Shown here: piece by piece, positions 26,901 to 39,300 of the stretch
How the letters are laid out: each line of letters starts with the position of its first letter
Position numbering within the stretch: position 1 is the first letter of the stretch
The notes under the pieces: model-generated
What the model was told of the DNA's origin: nothing
The model's database searches: none
What the model saw: only the letters and a program-made list of their open reading frames with translations
DNA from: Stercorarius parasiticus
Taxonomy: Eukaryota > Chordata > Aves > Charadriiformes > Stercorariidae
Length of the DNA stretch: 64,000 bases
Direction of reading: 5' to 3'
Assembly (NCBI GenBank): GCA_013396915.1
Contig: VWZL01002849.1
Span: forward strand, 381,389 to 445,388
Program-made: the position numbers and the translations under genes

Positions 26901-28854
26901 TGTTTGATTGCCTTATTATGAACTCAGGGCATGCCTATCACTGGTAACAGAGCAAGAACTGTCCAAAAAAGACAAAGGAACAAAATTGAGTCCAAAACAT
27001 ACACTAGTTTTGGTCTAAAGGCAGAACAGTTGTGTTAACATAGCACTGCGGCAGACAGACCATAGTAATAAACAGACAGACACCTAGTTTTGTGGTAGAC
27101 AGGTTTGAGCTTTCCATATCTTGCACTGTACACAAGTAAACACATACTTTAAAGTGTTTTCATGCATCTGCTGAAGTCCTGTTAAAACTTCAGGATAACC
27201 TTCCAGTTTTGGAGCTATGCACAAGTACAACTGTTAGTGTACAGAACTCAGTTAAAGTGCACAATCACGGTGGCTCTCTATGAGCAGATAATTTTCTCAG
27301 TACTACAAAGTCCATCTCTTATCCTAACTGTAAATATTTTACTATTGTTCAAAACTTCCTAGATAATATCCTTTTTACAGCACAGATGAAGGCTACTTCA
27401 TTTTAACCGTTATTTCTGCAAAGCCTCAAAAAGCACATGCTATATACATTGAATATCTAGAAGTGCAACAGATTAGAGCTTCAGAGAAATGGTATTCAAA
27501 CACCTCCATCAGCAGCATAGAAAGGATTTCACAAAGCAAAAATCATCTATGGTTAAAAGATAGTTCTAAATGTTACAGAACTGAGTTTAGTCTGTAAATC
27601 AACAATTTGTTCTTTGCCAGGAATGAGCAGAGCTAATCATGACAACCCATAAGGAAAGCATATTCTTACTTGCTTTGAAGAAAGTAAACTCTAAAAATCT
27701 CTCCCAAGACATGCCCAAGAAAGGGGGGAAATGGAGGAAGCTCCAAGGAAGGGATGTCCAATTAAGGAGCTATAATAATGCTGCCACTCTCTTTTTCTAG
27801 GCAGAATCAAAAGCTAATACACAAATAAATAGTTTTACTGAGCAATCCACTTTATCTAGAGACCTGGTAAGTTCTTAACTGACATTCAAGAAGTATTGGC
27901 AACCCAAAAGTTTCCAGCTTCTCTCCCCTGGCATTAATTCCACAGTCATTTATACTAATTTGTACGCTGCCAACTCATATGACTGTTCACAGACAACAGT
28001 TTAGAAATGAGCACGCTATCACATGCCAAATTGGCACTGCCAAAGCTGCTTGGTTGGTGTTTTGTTTGCTTGTTGTCCCTGACAGTGGCAATACGAGGTG
28101 TGTTGCTTGTTATACTGTGCTGCGGTACCCTTTGCTTATTCATCCTATGAAATCCTACACTATTTCATGGTGGGTGGCTCATTAAGGGACCACGTATCTA
28201 TATCCAAAGTCAGCCACAATTCTATCAACAGTCTCCAACCCAGCCCCTGGCTCCAGGCATGCTCCTGATTCACACTGGAGCCAACTCGCATGTTCACCAA
28301 CCTCTTCCCCCACATGCTGGTTTGTTTGCAGAACATGCAGAGGAAGCCCAGATGTGCAGCCAAGAAATCCACAGCACACCTAGTCATTGCTAATTTGGAT
28401 AACCAAAGGACCAAGACCATTCAGGTAGGTACAGAGGCAGCAAGAAGAGCTTAGTATAGAAACCTAATACCTCAAATGATCTGCAGAGGATGGAAGGCAG
28501 GGGGAGAGAGTGAGAGTGGAGGATGGAAAGCTATGAGTAGCACGTGAAAGCCTGATTTGTCCTATTACTTCATTTACCTTACCCCAAATATAAAACTATA
28601 TTCTGTAAGAAACAGAGGAGCCGTAAAGCACAAAGATGAAAAATTACCAAAAAGTGTTGCAGAGGTGAACATGAGAAGAATGCTGCTGAACTCCACAGAA
28701 CCTGCAAATGTTACAGAAACCAGGAACAATGTATAAAAAAAAAAAGCTAAAAAACAGTGCAACTCCTCTTAAATTCGTCTCTGTCATCCCAAAAAGCTGC
28801 CACACTGGAAGTCGTACCCTAGTCGATTATCCATAGACTGAGAATGTTACTTCC

Positions 28855-28869
28855 NNNNNNNNNNNNNNN
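28855..28869. other. Assembly gap (15 N)
   Basis: Fifteen undetermined bases sit next to A-rich simple sequence, which may explain the break. Confidence 0.99.
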
Positions 28870-30477
28870 AAATTATCTTCCCGGTACTGGAAAAATATAT
28901 ATCTTCAAAAAAAAAAAAAAAAAAAATTCAGTGTACTTGAAAACCTTAGTAAAAGGACCTTGGGGGGATGCAGGAGTATAATCCATTTCCAAAAAAAGCC
29001 CACAAAGAAACAATTGCTGTAAGAAAAAGAAACAATGTAAATGGAAAGGTTAAACGTTCTAAGATTAACTTTCCATATTTCCATCATTTTCCCCCTCTCC
29101 AAACATTATAAATTAAGTTTACACAAAGCTCTGACATTTTTTATTCATATTCATTACAATCGGAAAAAAATACTTTTGAGAAACCACCTACTGATCTCAG
29201 TGCTTCCTTTTTTTTTTTTTCCCTTTCCCCTTAAAGACTCAATTTATACAGGTAATGCATCATCCTAACCCTGATAATTCAAAGTGGCTTGGAATTGATC
29301 ATTTCATTAAATGCCTAGAAGCCTTGCAAAGTAATACGCAAGACATTTAATACAATATTTGGCAGTTATGTATAAAGTAATTTTCCGTAATTTTACATGA
29401 TTAAGTGTTCTTGTCCTGCAAGTAATACCACCAAAAATAAACACTCAAGATGTTCTTGAACTAGACCCTAAATCAAGAACAGACCCAATAGGAAAATACT
29501 CTTCATGAATTCAGAGTCCCATGAAAGGAGCAAAACAAGGATGGAAGACGATTTAAACAAACTAGTAGAAATTGTGTTTATTAAAAAGTTAGTTTCTCTG
29601 TAGCAGTCTGTGATGAACACTAATTTACAATCAAAAGCTACAGAAACAAATTATGGAGTCAACCCATTGTCTTAGCACTGCTTTTCTGGTTTACTGTGCT
29701 CATTTTCACGTTACTGAGAGGCAATTAACATTCAAATTCCATTAACCCAAATTCTGAACACCACAATGAGTGAGAGAGCAAAAGCATATCTTCACAATGT
29801 TTCCATCCCCTTTATAATATGTTTTTAATGCACAGAAAATAATTCAATCTATCATTAGCATGCTAAAACACCCAATTTGTTAGTATTGTGGCAAATGTGT
29901 CACCTTTAAAACCTAATCTGTCAGCTAAACCTTTTTAAAAAACAAACCAAAAAAATTACACCAACTTTCAATGGGATAAAACAAACAAAAGAAATAAAGG
30001 TTAATCAACAATGCATAAAGAAGCAATCTATTACTAATAGCAAAATTTCATTTGCTTCCCTTCCCTAGTTTAATTGCAAGCCAGTTCTTTCAGAAATACT
30101 TCCAGATATCTTTCAGAACAGAACACAATCATACACCTGGGAATAAACCATCAGACCAAACACAGACAATAAAATCAGAGCACCCAAAACTCATTTAGCT
30201 GTGGTTGGAAAGCACAAGATCATTTTGCAGGACACCTTCGATATGTGAAAATTTGTCTGCTCCAAATCAGCCTAAAAAAGCAGTTGAATGATTTTCTCCA
30301 TATGATTCCAGAAAAAGTTCCAATGCAAAGTGTCAAAATTACTATATTCTACTGTCATATTTTGATAGCTTCGAAGCATTGCCGTTGTGTAATATGCAAC
30401 TCATAGTTTAATGTATAATTATATTAGTTACCATTGTGCAGTACACACAGATAAAATATTCAGATATCCTTGACAAC

Positions 30478-30600
30478 GTAAAAAAAGATATATAAATATA
30501 TTTGAGTTGTTTAGATATTTATATATGCATAATATATGTACATATATACACACGCATACATCTATAAATATATCTCAATATACATCTGTATAACTCCATA
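30478..30600. repeat. TA-rich simple sequence
   Basis: The tract is made of interrupted ATATAT, ATATATGTA and ACACGCATACAT units. It is low-complexity, with no gene features. Confidence 0.8.
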
Positions 30601-30655
30601 AAAATATGTTAATTTTGGCAACATGGCACTTTCTTATGAAAAGCTGTTTCAATGA

Positions 30656-30677
30656 TTTTTTTTTTTTTTTTTTTTTT
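30656..30677. repeat. Poly-T tract
   Basis: A run of about 22 T. It could be the poly-A tail of a lost minus-strand retrocopy, but no retrocopy sequence is recognisable beside it. Confidence 0.85.
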
Positions 30678-33427
30678 AAGAAACCCTTTTTTGTAAGTTT
30701 GTGATTCAGACATTCATCCCTCCCCTGAGTGCCTCCCCACTGTCCACTGTGACTGCATCAATATTCACCTCTCTCTCTAGTATAATGATTAGTTCCCTGT
30801 AGGCCTATAGTAGTTAGGGTCTCTCTATTTCACCATTAAAACAGGTAACTCGTTCTGCCATTAAGAGTCTCTTAGCCTTCTGTGCTATTATGCAGAAGAG
30901 CTCACAGACCGGTTCCTAACAGGGAATCCACTCTGACAGAGCCCTAAAGAAGCATCTGGGGTGCTGCACAGGCAATCTTGCCAACAATGCTTTGAAGTAG
31001 AAAGTTAGGTGAATGAAGTCCTTCAACGGAAGTTAATTTAGCTATAACCTTGAGTTAAAGCCTTACTGAAGAAGTACATTAAGAAGAAATCTTGGTTTAA
31101 ATTAATTCAACATGAAAGCTCAACAGAGACATATTCACATTTGTAGCTAGACAAATCAAAGCAGGGAGGCTTTTCATAGAAAGCAGCTCTAATTAAGTAG
31201 GAGAGAAGAGCTCCAGACATTTCTCCAACCTAAAAAACTTTCAAAACCAGTGGTCAAGCAAACCAAAAACCATTTTATATTAACAAATATCACCCAATAA
31301 AAGCTCACTGTTTAATAGAATTGGTTTCCTAGAGGCATTTCTCTATAATTTCTTCATTCTCTTCCTCTGTTTCTTGTTCTGCTTCTCCCTTTCCAAGCAG
31401 TTTTTCATCTCCCTCACTTTGCCCTTCTTTTCTTTCTCATTTCTTGTTTTCTACCTCCTCTGCAATTCTCCTCCTGCATCAAGCCTTTCTTAAATTAATC
31501 AGCTCAATGATACTAGCTTTCTTGCTGCAACTACACAGATAACAGGACACCCATTTAAGGGCTACAATAAACACAATTATGACAAAAAATAACAAGTCCT
31601 TTGCACGCCATTAATTAAAAAAAAACACTTATTTGAGAACTTTGATGTCTGAGATGCTCATGCTTACATTCAAACCTATAAACTCAAGCTACAGGAACAT
31701 GGCTGAGGGCAGAAATATTTTTCCACTGGTGATCTCTTAACTCATTCTCGCTCCTTTTTCTGTCATTGTTCTTGGCAAAGCTTCAGTTCCTTTTACTTCA
31801 GGACCTCCTATTTACCTCCAGTTCTCTCAAAAAAATTAAATAAATCAAGAGTTAAGCTCTTGAAATTATACTACAAAATAATTGCAAGGACAAATAAATT
31901 TCAGTGCTACACCAGAATTTCACTGGGGTGTGTTTTATTAAACATAATCAATGTGTCAACTGTGAGAAAACCATTATTCTATACTATTCAGATGTGGACT
32001 GAAAGTATGATTTTATACAGACACTAAAGGTATGTTTTGTGTGGTTTTAGTTGTTGTTGCCATTACAAGATTGCAGAATAAGCAATGATTTGGGGTATTT
32101 ACAATATTTCAAATACCACTTTTATGAATGTTACATACTTCTTCAGTACAGATTAAGGAAGCTACAGTCTAACACAAAATAGACTTCACCAAAAAAGGTA
32201 TCCACCATAGGAGCAGAGAATAAAGAAGGTTTGGTTTTCATTAAATTACAAACCAGTTACTAAGTATGTGATGCACTAAGGGTACGACTTCCAGTCCCAT
32301 AAACCTGAGCACTAAAATATCACTACATAAGTTAATATGATTAATCTGAGATATAAAGAACATCAGAGTGAAAAAAAAAAATCATTAGTAGCACAAATAA
32401 ATTATTACTTAGATGTTTAGACAGATTTTCTGAAGAAGCTAAGGACAGCAAAAAAGTTATTACGGTTATTACCACCTCTGGATATTATCATGACATTTTA
32501 ACTAATAATACTTATTTCAAGTCTATCTTGAGTATAGAAATGAAAGTTTCTTTCCTCTTTAAAATCTAAAGTCCATTTCATACATTTTGGATTACATTGC
32601 TAATATGCTAATTCTCATTAATTTAACATTTATCTATTTAACCCACCTCCTAAAAGTCATGTCTTAATTTCCAGAGGCAATAGTGCTTTAACATATTGCA
32701 GACATATGCTGAAAAGATCACGAAATAGCATTAGTTAGTCCAGAACCCACAGCAGAGAAATTGCATAATTCCACTATGTGAACAGATATAGATCACACTT
32801 TCTAGAAAGGGCAGAAAGTCACAAGAGCAAGAGAGAAGGATTCTCAAAATCTGAGCCAAACACTGCTTGTAACTTGAATTAACTCATTTCTGAAAGCACA
32901 TTCCATCTTGTACTATGAAACATCACCATTATTATAAGCTCTCAAGGCATGTCAACATAAGAAGGGAAAGAAACCTCAAGAGGTCAGTTTGTAAGGTGTC
33001 TAGAAGAATATCTGAAATAATACAAACTGCAAAGATTAACCAAGGCAAGCCCCTTCAGCTATTTGGAACAGCTATTTCCTTAGAAGACTTCTTTCCTCTA
33101 GTAAGAACTCTTTCATATCAACAATCATACCCTTTTTACTCACAGAGAAGTTTTGGTTTTTACTTACCTATCTTGGTTTATTACCAGTTGCCTTTCTAAT
33201 GGAGCTTTCTGAGATACTAACTGTTAAGATAAATAATGGTTATTCCATTATTTATATAATTACATAACCATTTCTGAAGTTTGAATAGGTACCGCCAAAC
33301 CAAATATAAACTTGCAACTCAAGTACCATTGCCTTGGCATAGCTGCAACAGAAAGGGACGATTGTTCGCAGGCTTCGAAAGAGAGCAAGAGCAAAATTTT
33401 AATGTGTGAAAAGCACTTTGCTCCAGG

Positions 33428-33675
33428 CTAGCTGAATGGACCCTTCCCAGAAGCGAGAGCCACCAACAATCTGGAGTGGCTAACTGATGGATTTTCTATT
33501 CCTGCAAAGACTTGAAGCACTGATAGCACCTTATTCAAAGCTCCTGGAACAGCTTCATATCTACTTTTTACCATTCTGAATTCAGCAGGTCCAAATTTAA
33601 CTTCTACAGTTGCTGATTTTGTATAGCAAGTTTTGCTTGGAAAAGCTGAATTTGCTTCATGCACAATTACTAAGT
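33428..33675 (-). pseudogene. Exon-like open segment, faint SPRY-domain tail resemblance
   Basis: On the minus strand an acceptor-like TTGCTTGTGTTCCTAG ends at 33,676. It is followed by an open frame reading LVIVHEANSAFPSKTCYTKS and then ATVEVKFGPAEFRM, with a stop at 33,428-33,430. The spacing F-P, about ten residues, T-V, then F-G-P and F resembles the last strands of SPRY domains such as that of ASH2L. After that point the likeness is lost. Possible donors are ATG/GTAAAA and AAG/GTGCTA inside the frame. It could be an exon of an unknown gene, a remnant of a retrocopy, or chance. No upstream SPRY sequence is visible next to it. I type it as a pseudogene only as a placeholder for an unresolved coding-like fragment. 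Confidence 0.18.
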
Positions 33676-34499
33676 CTAGGAACACAAGCAATGGTTTTCT
33701 TTTATAATATGCAACAAAACTTCCAGTTTTTCAGTAGCTGGTGTCAAAGGGACAGCATAAAATTTCTCTGAAAGATAGTAAATACATAAGAAAGACTGGA
33801 TCACCAGTTCACTGGATTAACAAAAAAGGCTTCTCTAGATCAAAGCTCTACTGGAATTAGGTAAGCAGTAAATACAAGTTCAGAAAGAGGTTCCTTCCTT
33901 CTCTGGTAACCATTGATGCTAATATTGCTTTAGCACACTGAGCAGAATAGATTGAAGAATCTGAACAATGTATTCCCCTAGGCCATGATATCCCATCTCC
34001 CAACAGAAGCATTAGTAGTATTGTTTCCCCTAAATACTAACTTCTAATTTCAGAGTATTGAATGTAAAGATTATAGGCAGAAAAAAATGAGTTATGAGCC
34101 ACATGTTAACGGTGTTGCAAAAAAATTACTGAATACAGTGGACTCCAGGACCCAGACAATTCCTCCAACAAAGCTGCTGAAGTTCAGTGTCATGGGATCT
34201 CAGGACTGGGAGGCCTCTCCTGTCCCTGTCCTGTGGGTGGCACTGCTCTTGTCCTCTTTGCAGACAGCAGCAGGACTGGACATCCATTTCAAACAGACAT
34301 GTTCAAACACACTCAAAATACTCATATAGATGGCCACACAGACAGTACCTTAACAACACCCACTTAAACACCAGCAATATGTACTTAAAACAAAAACAAC
34401 CAAGTCTTCTTTCCTCTTCAGCTGATTAGAATTGAAGTCCATTTGTGAAAAAACACGCCCCCTCACTCTGTTGAGTCACAAATGTACCTACATTCATGA

Positions 34500-35068
34500 T
34501 GTCTCTGTACTGGTTTTGGCTGGGGCAGAGTTAATTTTTTTCATAGTAGCTTTTATGGTGCTATGTTTTTCATTTGTGACCAAACCAATGTTGAAGACAT
34601 CGGGAAGCTTTAGTTATTGATGAGCAGTGCTTACACAGCATGCAGGCCTTTTCTGTTTTTCACGTTGTTCCACCAGCGAGTAGGCTGGCGGGGCACAAGC
34701 GGTTGGGAACAGACACAGCTAGGACAACTGACCCCAGCCAGCTAAAGAGATATTCCATACCATCTGACATCATGCTCGGCAATAAAAGCTGCAGAGAAGG
34801 AAGAGGGGGTACAACATTCAGAGTTACAGCATTTGTCTTCCCAAAACTGTTACTTATGATGGAACCCTCCTTTCCTGGAGATGGCCAAATCTCTGCCTGC
34901 TAATGAGTAGTAGTAAATTAATTCCTTATTTTGCTTTCATTATTAAACTGTCTTTATCTCAGGCCATAAGTTTTCTCACTTTTACCCTTTCAATTCTTTT
35001 CCCCATCCCACTGTAGGGGAGTAAGCAAGAGGCTTTGTGGGGCTCAGTTGCCTATCAGCCTTAAGCCA
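34500..35068 (+). mobile_element. Solo LTR, avian endogenous retrovirus (first of tail-to-tail pair)
   Basis: This LTR of about 560 bp begins near TGTCTCTGTACTGGTTTTGG and carries the family's usual blocks in order: ACAGCATGCAGGCCTTTTCT, CCACCAGCGAGTAGGCTGG, GATATTCCATACCATCTGAC, CATGCTCGGCAATAAAAGC, CATTTGTCTTCCCAA and CTGCCTGCTAATGAG. These are followed by ATTAAA (34,942-34,947), a probable polyadenylation signal. AATAAA at 34,781 overlaps the position where related copies have a TATA box. It has no internal genes. The right end is decayed and meets a second LTR in reverse orientation. The same family is seen at 44,172-46,095. The left boundary could be either 34,500 or 34,506, and I find no target duplication. 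Confidence 0.85.
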
Positions 35069-35564
35069 TGTTGTGGTTTAACCCCAGCCAGCAACTAGGA
35101 CCATACAGCCACTCACTCGCCCCCCTTTCCCCCTGCCCCAGAAGGATAGGTAGAAGATGAGGGAAAAGGGAAAAAACCTCAAGGGCTGAGATAAAGACAG
35201 TTTAATAGAACAGTATCAGAAAAGGAAAATAAAAATAATAGTAACAACAATAATAGCAATAATAATAATGACACAAGTCATTCTCACTGCCCAGTGAATT
35301 GGCATTGTCCTGAGTACTGATCACGAGTGCCCACTCCCTGGCTAACCCCATTTAGATACTGAGCACGACATTTCTGGTACGGCATATACTACTGGCCATT
35401 CCATTGTTCTGTCTATATTCCTTCTCAGCTTCTATGGGAAGCTGAAAACAGTCACTGAAAAGCATAATCACCTAGCAACAACTAAAAGAATATGTATTGT
35501 TGACATTCCTTTCAGGGCAATCACTAGAAAGAAAATTAACTCCTTCCCAGCTGAAACCAGGGCA
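35069..35564 (-). mobile_element. Solo LTR, minus strand (second of tail-to-tail pair)
   Basis: The plus strand starts TGTTGTGGTTTAACCCCAGC and ends GCTGAAACCAGGGCA, which is a complete inverted LTR of about 496 bp with TG...CA ends. Inside are GAGATAAAGACAGTTTAATA (35,188-35,207, the reverse of the ATTAAACTGTCTTTATCTC block of the neighbouring LTR), an AAT-rich simple expansion (about 35,225-35,275), TTAGATACTGAGCACGACA and GAAAATTAACTC. It belongs to a family related to, but not identical with, its left neighbour. The two meet 3' end to 3' end with no spacer. No clear target duplication is seen: the 5 bases on each side are AGCCA and CCCCA. No retroviral genes lie beside it. Confidence 0.83.
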
Positions 35565-35739
35565 CCCCACAACAGTCCCAAATATCATTACAGACTCCAT
35601 ATCCACCTAATATGTATTTTACAGACTCTGGATGACTTAGTCACTGCTTCGGACATTGAGTCTTTCCAGGTGCAGGTCTCTTTCTACTTGCCAGTGAATC
35701 CAATTTAACATACACACAGAACTTGAATTCACTAGGGAA

Positions 35740-36300
35740 ACTTAAGCCAGTTGCTGGCCATAGACCTACAGGCCTTGTAACCCATAGTTGATTCTCCAGT
35801 GCTAGGTATTTCTACCACACATACCCACAGTCCCTCCAGTTGCTGGCATTTAGACCTTTCAACACATGCACACAATAGCTTACATAGGAAAACAGTTAAG
35901 AACAGGATTTTTTAAGAAGATAGGATACACTGAAGTGAAGAAGTGCTGGGCACTTTGTCAGCCAAATGCACTGACCAGCAGCTGCTTACATGTGACTCGC
36001 CCCTTCTATGTTTTCTCTCCATTTTCTCAGGCTTTTACATCAATCCCGCCACACACACACACCACCCACATCCTTCCCTTTCTCCACTGTGGTCCCCTCA
36101 CAACCAACCAACCTGCCCCTAACTACTTTTTCCCCCCCATCAGTCCCAGTTTGGCTTCACCTATATTCAAATGTGGTATTTCTGACATTATTACCTAGGT
36201 CATCTTGGTCTTCTACGGCAATACTGGTAATGTTACCTACTGCTGTTCTTGCAAGATAGTGCTCCCACAAGGTCCCATACTACTCTCCTCCAACTTATTT
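35740..36300. repeat. Unnamed interspersed repeat, copy 1
   Basis: This stretch resembles 51,395-51,850 in the same orientation. The clearest match is CTCCAGTTGCTGGCATTTAG (about 35,833-35,852). It is followed by shared words in the same order: AACACAT, AGGAAAACAG, ACTGACCA, a C/T-rich TTTTCTCC tract and CCCTTTCTCC-type text with TGGTCC. It is probably an old LTR or its flank, read on the minus strand, but I cannot name the family. A short CA microsatellite lies at 36,050-36,062. Confidence 0.5.
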
Positions 36301-39300
36301 CCAAAACTCAGCCATTTCCTAGATAACTAAAATCAAGTCATTCCTTGTGGCAGTACCTATGTCAACTTCTGTGTTAATTTTTTTTTTATGCTTAGCAGTC
36401 TCATGTCACATCCAATAGTTTCTCACAATGCATTCATTTAGTTAACCCTCAAAGCCAGGGCCTAATCTTTTGCCTGCTTATCTTAGCAGTACGTGTACAC
36501 ACACATGTGCCTTCAACACTGTAAGCTGCTTTCAATTAACCTCCAAGGGAGGAGCTTTGAACACAGCCACCCACAGTGAGTTAGTAAGCAGGCTTTCTTT
36601 CATTCCTACAAGCTCCTTCACTGCTGAAGATCTAGGACTCTCCTAACAATTTTCTCATAGTCTTGATGGATGAGATGTTGGAAAAGCTTTGTTACTTGAG
36701 CACAGAGAAGCATAAAAATGAAATACGGTGTTGCCTGCAAAGAGGAACAGTTGCTAGGGTACTGCTCTTCTGGCCTTCAGAGTTCTCCTACAAGTTGCTG
36801 CTCTGTTATAGAATTAGTGATCTGATCCCAGCAACAAGCCACAGAGGAAAAGATTTGTGTTTTTGGTAAGGTCATGCTCCAGTATGCTAACAATAGGCTG
36901 AAGCCTCAAAACAATGAATATGTTTGAAGATTCTTTTATATTGCCAAAACAGCATATGGAGACTTTAATGCAAGTGAAAGTCACATTACTTTTTGATTAA
37001 TATTGCTGCCAAAACCACAAGTCTCTGGTCTGGCACAGAAATATAGCAATCAGTGTATTTGTCTCCTAAAATTAAGTTTAGTAGACAGGAAAAAATCACA
37101 ACTAGAAGCAGCTTAATTAGGAAAAGCAGAATGAAACTCAAGACCCAAAAAGACAGCAGTGTCTACCATGCAAAGGCTTGCAGAGAGCTACTGTTGCTGA
37201 GCATGGCCGACATTATGTTCTATAAAATATGACATCTGTTGTCTTCTCTGAAAGTAAATATCCATTAATAGATTAGTAAACTTTGTCTCCATTAAAGCTT
37301 GGTGAGGTCACCTTATGCAGTATATGAAATTTATTAGTTTGGGCTGGAGTCCAGCTACATCAAGTGCAGAACAGCCAAATGACCGAATATCTATTGACTA
37401 TGACCCTGGAATGTTTACATGAAACTGAAACTCATAAGAGGAACTCAATTTTAATCCATCCAAATGAAACCATAACTAAGTTACTCAAACCACAGACTCT
37501 TGAGGAACTAATCCACCAGAAAGCAGCATAAGTTGGGGCAGATCATTCCTGGTTGCAGACAGGCCCAATATCCTAATACCTACTGAGAATTTTTATAATT
37601 GTTAATCCATTCCCAGATGGATAAAGATCTATGAATTGGTCCACTAAAATCTAAGGACAGGCAGGACCAGTGGAGTCCTTGTAAGGCTTTATTAAAACCA
37701 AGCTACTAGCAGCCCATAAGAGTTTCAGAGTATCAAAAATATTGTGGAGATTCTCATCAGGAGAAATAGCTTCCCATTAATCATCTATGATTTTACAGAT
37801 ATAGAGATTTCCTGAAAGGAAAGAAAAAAAATAACCCCCACAGAAGTCTACAACTAGATGTTCTTAAAGAGCTTCTCTTGTAAAAGCTTTTCTAAAAGCC
37901 ATTAAGTGTGAAATAAGGATGAGATATGGATACACCTGATACCAATACACCCATTCGTAACATTAATGGGGAAAAAAAATAATCAAAAAATTCTTTTGGG
38001 ACTTTGAATCTGACCTTGTATGTCAAACTAACTGAAAGAAGTTTTAAAGTAACTGGTTATAAACCTCAGAACCCAAAAGTTATATTAAAAATGCCAAGCA
38101 ACCTGTACCACAGCACCAGCAAACACTGCTATAATCTAATTTTCCCTATGATTCAGAAATAAGTCTAATTTCTTTTTCTTAATGACATTCTACTCTGACC
38201 ACTTAAAGCTTACTTACTAGATACAATATAGCCAGATACATTTAAAAATTAACCAATTAAATACAATCATCTTATCAGCTTAACCCTTTTTCACTCTAAC
38301 TGCACTTTCATGAACTAACGAAGTTTTCACTTTCCCAATAACGCTTTTTATATTTTCTTAAGCAGGTGTTACCTCTTCTTAAATCCAGTCAGATTTCTTG
38401 AGGTCAAGAAAGGGAGGATGACTGCACTTTTCAAAAACTGAGAATACAAATCAGCTGGAGAAGTGAGGTGAATTGGACTCTAATTTTTTTTTTTCCAGAA
38501 TTAAAACAGAAGGTTAGAAATCGGTGAAGGTAAGCCATTATTAGAATCAGTAATTAAATCACGCTAGAGCAAATGTCGATTTACACAGGACATTTTTCTT
38601 TCTGAGAATTCTATACTAATCTGAAATGTTTAAGATTTTGTTTCCTACTATTTGAGAAATTAAAAACATTGTTTCCTACAGATCAGTACTGCAGATTTTG
38701 GCTTGATTTTTTGTTTGTTTGGTTTTTGTTTTGTTTTCAAATGCATTAGCTGATAGGTGCAAGATGCACTGCTTACTATGGCCAAATGCTGGTATAGCCT
38801 CTGCTGAAGATTGACATCAAGGAGCTGGGAAACTCAGTCCACTCAGACTGTGGGACTGCAGCAAGGTACACACCACAGACTACAAAGACTCAGGTGAAGA
38901 AGGTAATTTCACAGAATGAAAGGGGAACTAAACAAAGTACCTGCATACATAGTTGCAGGGACAGGCTCGCATTTTAAAAAGACCCGTTTTTAAAGTTTGT
39001 GTTCCCCAGGTTGAATTTTCTCTAGCAAACAAACAAGCAAAAAGAAATGTTCCAGTTTCTACTTGAATAAAAGCTGTCTGAGTTTAGAAGTTTTTCAGTC
39101 TTCTTTGTGGGCCCACTGCAGATCTAAGTAGATCTGTTTCAAAGCATTGTTTAAATTGGGATCCTGTTGCAGCCACTGGGTAGGGGGAGAGACATCCATG
39201 CTAGATGAATATCTGTTGCTATCCAGTAGGACTTCACTTCAGAGTTGTCAAATAAAATGGTGAGCTCAGATTCTAAATACAACTAAGTTCCTGACACTCT

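Larger units (their letters stand above)
23917..34499. other. Unique AT-rich DNA, no confident gene
   Basis: This is a long stretch with no transposon I can name. It contains TA-rich simple sequence (26,437-26,490 and 30,478-30,600), a poly-A run beside an assembly gap (28,907-28,926), a poly-T run (30,656-30,677) and a pyrimidine-rich tract (about 31,330-31,460). A somewhat richer G+C patch at about 28,030-28,430 has a short open frame but no identity. An exon-like segment at 33,428-33,675 on the minus strand is listed separately. Confidence 0.55.

Noticed and set aside
30778..30850. tRNA-like word TAGTATAATGATTAGT
   Set aside because: It resembles a tRNA box A, but there is no box B, no cloverleaf and no acceptor stem pairing.
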